A stretch of 9,926 bases of DNA from UBA6544 sp049601975. Lineage in GTDB: Bacteria > Pseudomonadota > Alphaproteobacteria > UBA8366. How positions within the stretch are numbered: position 1 is the stretch's first letter; each line of letters opens with the position of its first letter. The stretch is from NCBI GenBank assembly GCA_049601975.1, contig JBMYRC010000148.1, positions 1 through 9,926 of the forward strand. The letters are read 5' to 3'. The position numbers and the translations under genes are program-made. The notes under the pieces were generated by a model. It made no database searches, was not told where the DNA came from, and was given only the letters and a program-made list of their open reading frames with translations. Shown one piece after another: positions 6,858 to 9,926 of this stretch.

Positions 6858-7628
6858 ATGCCTAAGTCACTGGAATTTTTTTTCGGGAAGACCGTTGTCA
6901 TCACCGGGGCGGCCAGCGGTATCGGACGCGCGACGGCGCAAATTTTCGCGCGTGAGGGCGCCAATGTCGTGTGTGGCGATATCGACGCCGAGGGTGCGGA
7001 GCGAACCGCCAATCAAATCATCCAAAAGGGCGGCAAATCTCTTGGCCTTGCCTGCGATGTGACGAAGCGAGAACAGATTGACGCCATGATCAAACGGGCG
7101 ATCGCCGAATTTGGGCGTGTCAATTTTCAGTTCAATTCAGCTGGCGCGGCGGGGCGGCGCTCGACCTTCCTCGATATTGACGAGGATTTGTGGGACCAAA
7201 CCTTTAATTTGAACGCCAAATCGGTCTACAGCTCGATGCAAGCGGTGTTGCCGCATATGTTGGAGAATGGCGGCGGCGTGATTGTCAATGTCGCCAGCAT
7301 GTCGCACAAGCGCGGCGCGCCCGGATCGTCGATCCATTATGCGGCAGCGAAAGGTGCCGTAGTGACCATGACGCTGGGGGTTGCGCGTGAATTCGCAGAC
7401 CGGGGTATCCGCTGCCTGTCGATTTCACCGGGCCCGGTGAAAACCGCTTTCCAAGAAGCTGCGAATACGTCGCCCGAACTCATGGAGCGGTTCCGCAATG
7501 ATGTGCCAATGAAACGTTTCGCCGAGCCGGAGGAGATTGGAGAACTGGTACTGTTTATGTGCTCTGATGCTTGCGAATACATGACCGCCGATACGGTTTA
7601 TGTGAATGGTGGCGGCGGTTGGCGGTAA
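6858..7628 (+). CDS. Short-chain dehydrogenase/reductase (classical SDR, FabG-like)
   Basis: A 256-aa classical SDR, the usual length, with an NAD(P)-binding Rossmann fold that interconverts alcohols and ketones. Seen: the cofactor loop TGAASGIG at 16-23; Asp41 after strand two (VVCGDID), which favours NAD over NADP; CDVT at 66-69; FNSAGAAG at 92-99 where N-N-A-G is usual; Asn119; Ser147; and the catalytic YAAAK (Tyr161, Lys165). The SISPGPVKT segment (188-196) and the C-terminal ADTVYVNGGGG (244-254) are typical. Ser147 and Tyr161 are 14 residues apart rather than the common 13, from a one-residue insertion in APGSSIHY. The open frame begins at 6759, but the ATG at 6858 is chosen because GGGGAA (6845-6850) lies seven bases before it and the family similarity starts there. 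It is divergent from the nitronate monooxygenase gene. The substrate is unknown. Confidence 0.93.
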   Translation: MPKSLEFFFGKTVVITGAASGIGRATAQIFAREGANVVCGDIDAEGAERTANQIIQKGGKSLGLACDVTKREQIDAMIKRAIAEFGRVNFQFNSAGAAGRRSTFLDIDEDLWDQTFNLNAKSVYSSMQAVLPHMLENGGGVIVNVASMSHKRGAPGSSIHYAAAKGAVVTMTLGVAREFADRGIRCLSISPGPVKTAFQEAANTSPELMERFRNDVPMKRFAEPEEIGELVLFMCSDACEYMTADTVYVNGGGGWR

Positions 7629-7844
7629 ATATACTGTTTATTTTCCGGCAAAGACTAAGTTATGTGTTTAAGTAATAATACTTAATTGGAATTATTTACA
7701 TGAATACATGGGCCAATTTAAATAATAATAAATTTAATAATAAAGAGGCGATATGTTTTAGCGGATCCGTGCAGGCGGGACGCAACAAAAAAACGACAGC
7801 ATAATGCATCGAGGTGGGTAGCGATTTGGTAACAGCCACTCGAG
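7629..7844. other. AT-rich spacer without a confident gene
   Basis: These 216 bases hold no confident gene. From about 7630 to 7750 the DNA is markedly richer in A and T than its neighbours, with AAT/TAA repeats at 7716-7744 and short inverted repeats (AATTGG near 7684 with CCAATT near 7713; AATTTA and TAAATT around 7714-7734). A 34-codon frame at 7700-7804 (starting MNTWANLNNN) has a weak GGAA eight bases before its ATG; I do not call it a gene. The stretch could hold the promoter of the membrane-protein gene at 7845 or mark a past insertion. No target-site duplication, integrase or tRNA remnant is visible. Confidence 0.6.
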
Positions 7845-8252
7845 ATGTATGCGATGGATGAGAGTTTAAATAGAAGCGAACGCTTCACCGTCGAAGGCTT
7901 TTTCGAAGTTGATTGGCATCTTGTAATGTCCTCCGACGAGCGAGAGACCGCAATTTGTGGAGCCGGCAGCGTCGTCGTCAGCGGCGCCTTTGAATTCGTC
8001 CGGATCATGTTGAACGATGTCGTGCCGGTTGCGGGCCGCGAATTGGTTCGCATCGACCAAAACGGTACCGTCCGAAATGGCGCTTTCGTCGAAGATATCG
8101 CGGAACCCATCATGGCCACTTCTCAGGAATCTATCGAACCACAATCCCAAACACATACCAACGCCTTGCGACGGGCCGCCGGTGTCGCGGCGGCAATGGT
8201 CTTATTTGCGGCCGGTATTCTGCTCGGGAATTGGGCTATCCAAATAATCTGA
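7845..8252 (+). CDS. Hypothetical protein with a C-terminal membrane helix
   Basis: I do not recognise this 135-aa protein. Residues 1-105 are soluble and rather acidic (for example RFTVEGFFEVDWHLVMSSDE at 13-32 and ELVRIDQNGTVRNGAFVEDI at 66-85). A polar linker rich in Ser, Gln and Thr (92-106) leads to two Arg (109-110) and one hydrophobic helix at about 112-132 (VAAAMVLFAAGILLGNWAI). This predicts a tail-anchored inner-membrane protein with the N-terminal part in the cytoplasm. An in-frame stop at 7830-7832 limits the start to the ATG at 7845 or at 7854; no good ribosome site precedes either, which lowers confidence. Support for a real gene comes from the coherent helix placement and a plus-strand terminator eight bases after the stop. 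Competing minus-strand frames read as low-complexity shadows. It stands alone between an AT-rich spacer and a convergent gene. Confidence 0.55.
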   Translation: MYAMDESLNRSERFTVEGFFEVDWHLVMSSDERETAICGAGSVVVSGAFEFVRIMLNDVVPVAGRELVRIDQNGTVRNGAFVEDIAEPIMATSQESIEPQSQTHTNALRRAAGVAAAMVLFAAGILLGNWAIQII

Positions 8253-8259
8253 TTAAATG

Positions 8260-8294
8260 AGCGAATTTTGACACGGAAGGGTTCGCTTTTTTTT
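8260..8294 (+). terminator. Rho-independent terminator after the 135-aa ORF
   Basis: AGCGAA at 8260-8265 pairs with TTCGCT at 8282-8287. In RNA the stem can extend through three G-U pairs and a U-A pair (8266-8269 with 8278-8281), leaving the eight-base loop GACACGGA. A run of eight T follows on the plus strand (8287-8294). It points the same way as the 135-aa ORF, whose stop is at 8252, and so supports that ORF being transcribed. It is not oriented to end the minus-strand MmgE/PrpD transcript. Confidence 0.65.
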
Positions 8295-8340
8295 ATACTT
8301 CTTCTAACCTTTCGGAATGCGCACCCGCCGATTAATCGTT

Positions 8341-9777
8341 CTATTGGGCCGCCGGTCGTGCGCCGTGCACAGGTTTACCGAAGGTCATCTTGTCTTCGAA
8401 GCTAGGCACGATTAGTCGATCCGTAAGGTCATTTACGTCTTCGCATGCGGTAAACTGTTCGACGGCGCTGACGATCCCGTCTAAATCAATATCCGGATCC
8501 ACCGTTTCGCATAGCGCTCGGGCTTTTTCCAAGACGCCGTCGGTCGACAAGGGGTGCACCGGCGTGCCTCGGCTGTCGAGGACTTCGGCGCTGCGGGTTG
8601 AGCCGTCCTGCATGTGAAGGGCCACACGGTTTGGCATTTTCGCCGGCACCAACGCGTCTAAATCAGACGCGTGCTGAGCTTCCACCCGGTCGACGATATC
8701 CAAAATACGGGTGTCGTTGTGATGGTCCTCGCCGAATGCGTCGTAGCGCGTCGGGCCATAGGCGAGCGTCGCGCCCACTATATAGGGCATGCTGTATTGC
8801 GCTGCCATTACCGAGTCCGGACGTTTCATTTGGTGCGAGACAATCGCCGTTTGCGGAGAATGAACCGTGATCTTCTCGATGGCTGATGGATCGACGGTAA
8901 AACCGTCCGTCACATCGTCCAGCGCGTCGATCAGTGAATGGAATTTACGGCAGCAGGAATACGGCTTGATCGAAATGTTGTGAACCTCCAAGGCTTCATT
9001 TTCACTCTTGGACAGCAGTTCGGGTTTCGGCTCGATGCCGAAAAGATGCAAGAATCCGAGTTCGCCCTCGATCGCCTTCATAGGCCCTTCAAGTCCGAGA
9101 TGCGCGAGTTGCGCCGCGGTGACGCCGTTCTGCGCTGGGATGCCGCCATGCATGCGCTTTACCATGGTGCCCTTCGGCTCGAACGCAAATTGATTGGCGC
9201 CGCTGGTCATGGAGAGGACAATGCCCCATGCCTTCGCCATGCCGGCACCGTCCATGCCCAGAAGATGAGCGGCAGCGGCTGCCGCGCCGAAGGGGCCGAA
9301 GAGACAGGTTGGGTGCCGGCCGAATTCGATGACCTTAAGTGGATTGGCTGCCATGCCGATCCGCGCCATCGCCTCATAGCCCGCGACGATTGCGGTCATG
9401 ATGTCTTTACCGGGGGCGCCGAGCTCATTTCCGACCGCGAAAGCAGCAGAAATGACAACCGTACCCGGATGGCTCATCGATTTATCGTGAGTGTCGTCCA
9501 GCTCGTAACCATGCGCTGACGTGCCGTTGACGAGACCTGCCGTGGACGCGGAAACTCGGCTGCCGCTGCCAATCAGAATAGATTTCCCGCTGCCGTTTTG
9601 CCGGCCCCAAGCTGTGAGCATGTGGCCCCAGGGCTGGACGGATCCGCATAGGGTCACGGCTGAATAATCCAGTATAAGTCGTTGTATTTGCTCGATATCA
9701 TCCGCAGATAATCTGTCGAATGTTAAATTTGTGAGCTCTTCCGCGAGCGCTAAAGTGCTAATGGGTGTGTCGGTCAT
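8341..9777 (-). CDS. MmgE/PrpD family protein
   Basis: A full-length 478-aa member of the MmgE/PrpD family, which includes 2-methylcitrate dehydratase (PrpD) and cis-aconitate or itaconate-forming decarboxylases; most members have no proven substrate. Family signatures seen: SAHGYELDDTHDKSMSHPG at 87-105; GYEAMARIG at 133-141; GRHPTCLFGPFGAAAAAAHL at 153-172; RMHGGIPAQNGVTAAQLA at 208-225; KPYSCCRKFHSLIDA at 271-285; and AAQYSMPYIVG at 325-335. It is probably cytoplasmic, with no signal peptide or membrane helix. The ATG at 9777 has a strong GGAGGG five bases upstream (9783-9788). The neighbours do not form a methylcitrate cycle (no PrpB or PrpC here), so a PrpD name is not justified. A dehydratase, decarboxylase or isomerase role on an acid related to the flanking CoA genes is possible but inferred. 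Confidence 0.93.
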   Translation of the reverse strand: MTDTPISTLALAEELTNLTFDRLSADDIEQIQRLILDYSAVTLCGSVQPWGHMLTAWGRQNGSGKSILIGSGSRVSASTAGLVNGTSAHGYELDDTHDKSMSHPGTVVISAAFAVGNELGAPGKDIMTAIVAGYEAMARIGMAANPLKVIEFGRHPTCLFGPFGAAAAAAHLLGMDGAGMAKAWGIVLSMTSGANQFAFEPKGTMVKRMHGGIPAQNGVTAAQLAHLGLEGPMKAIEGELGFLHLFGIEPKPELLSKSENEALEVHNISIKPYSCCRKFHSLIDALDDVTDGFTVDPSAIEKITVHSPQTAIVSHQMKRPDSVMAAQYSMPYIVGATLAYGPTRYDAFGEDHHNDTRILDIVDRVEAQHASDLDALVPAKMPNRVALHMQDGSTRSAEVLDSRGTPVHPLSTDGVLEKARALCETVDPDIDLDGIVSAVEQFTACEDVNDLTDRLIVPSFEDKMTFGKPVHGARPAAQ

Positions 9778-9793
9778 AACGTCCCTCCAGAGC

Positions 9794-9875
9794 AGCTGTC
9801 CCAGTGTTGTCCTGTCAAGATAAGGTGGAGCATTAAATGTGCGTTTCGAGTCGGTGAAACCGTCTTTGGACAGCT
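9794..9875. promoter_or_regulatory. Spaced inverted repeat upstream of the MmgE/PrpD gene
   Basis: AGCTGTCC at 9794-9801 and its exact complement GGACAGCT at 9868-9875 flank the likely promoter region of the MmgE/PrpD gene. Further TGTC motifs lie between them (TTGTCCTGTCA at 9808-9818). They may be half-sites for a regulator, but eight-base arms 66 bases apart are weak evidence. TTGACA occurs on the minus strand around 9814-9819 but has no good -10 partner at a normal distance. Confidence 0.2.
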
Positions 9876-9926
9876 AATCTACTGCGATGTGCATGTCGGC
9901 AATGCTCGAAATGTTTGAACGCCCCT

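Noticed and set aside
6725..7012. N-terminal 96-codon extension of the nitronate monooxygenase
   Set aside because: It overlaps the divergent SDR coding region, shows no family similarity, and a ribosome site with ATG at 6724 starts the conserved sequence.
7700..7804. 34-codon ORF in the AT-rich spacer
   Set aside because: Its Asn/Lys-rich start simply reflects AAT/AAA repeats and only a weak GGAA precedes it, so there is too little evidence for a gene.
7718..8156. Minus-strand frames at 7718-8119 and 7866-8156 as alternatives to the 135-aa ORF
   Set aside because: They lack coherent hydrophobic or domain pattern, and the terminator at 8260-8294 is oriented for a plus-strand transcript.
8329..8338. 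Palindrome CGATTAATCG just downstream of the MmgE/PrpD stop codon
   Set aside because: Ten bases with no loop and no following T-run on the minus strand; it cannot form a normal terminator and may be chance.
9874..9926. Edge frames: a minus-strand frame ending at TAG 9876-9874, and a plus-strand ATG at 9886
   Set aside because: Only 13-16 codons are visible in either case, with no recognisable sequence or ribosome site, so a neighbouring gene cannot be called.

Overview
The window looks like a chromosomal stretch of a GC-rich alphaproteobacterium, probably of the Rhodospirillales type. This is inferred from protein style, codon use and gene content; no RNA marker gene is present. It holds eight protein-coding loci (one cut by the left edge, one a pseudogene), and nearly all recognisable products are CoA-thioester or oxidoreductase enzymes.

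Left block (1-4062): a minus-strand pair encodes an acyl-CoA dehydrogenase (1653-2816), followed by a single-chain NDP-forming acyl-CoA synthetase (1-1601, C-terminus outside the window). Divergent from it, across a 181-bp gap carrying a perfect 11-bp spaced inverted repeat, is a second, atypical acyl-CoA dehydrogenase (2998-4062). The two dehydrogenases differ in which motifs they keep, which suggests a heteromeric enzyme. The synthetase could activate a carboxylic acid and the dehydrogenases could desaturate it. The substrate cannot be read from the sequence.

Middle block (4078-5740): the plus-strand operon continues with a decayed DyP-type peroxidase and then an intact Ldh_2-family NAD(P)-dependent oxidoreductase. 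The peroxidase has a large internal deletion, Asp where the heme-ligand His should be, and a +1 frameshift near its 3' end. A REP-like GC-rich palindrome separates this operon from the convergent minus-strand nitronate monooxygenase (5741-6724).

Right block (6725-9926): a short-chain dehydrogenase (6858-7628) is divergent from the monooxygenase gene. It is followed by an abruptly AT-rich spacer, an orphan 135-aa protein with a C-terminal membrane helix and its own terminator, and a minus-strand MmgE/PrpD-family gene (8341-9777). About 150 bp upstream of that gene contain no confident gene.

Overall this is a catabolic neighbourhood for an unidentified organic acid. I see no CRISPR array, transposase, phage gene, tRNA or rRNA. 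The most interesting points are the three-lesion DyP pseudogene inside a live operon, the divergent dehydrogenase pair with its palindromic control region, and the orphan membrane protein in the AT-rich island.
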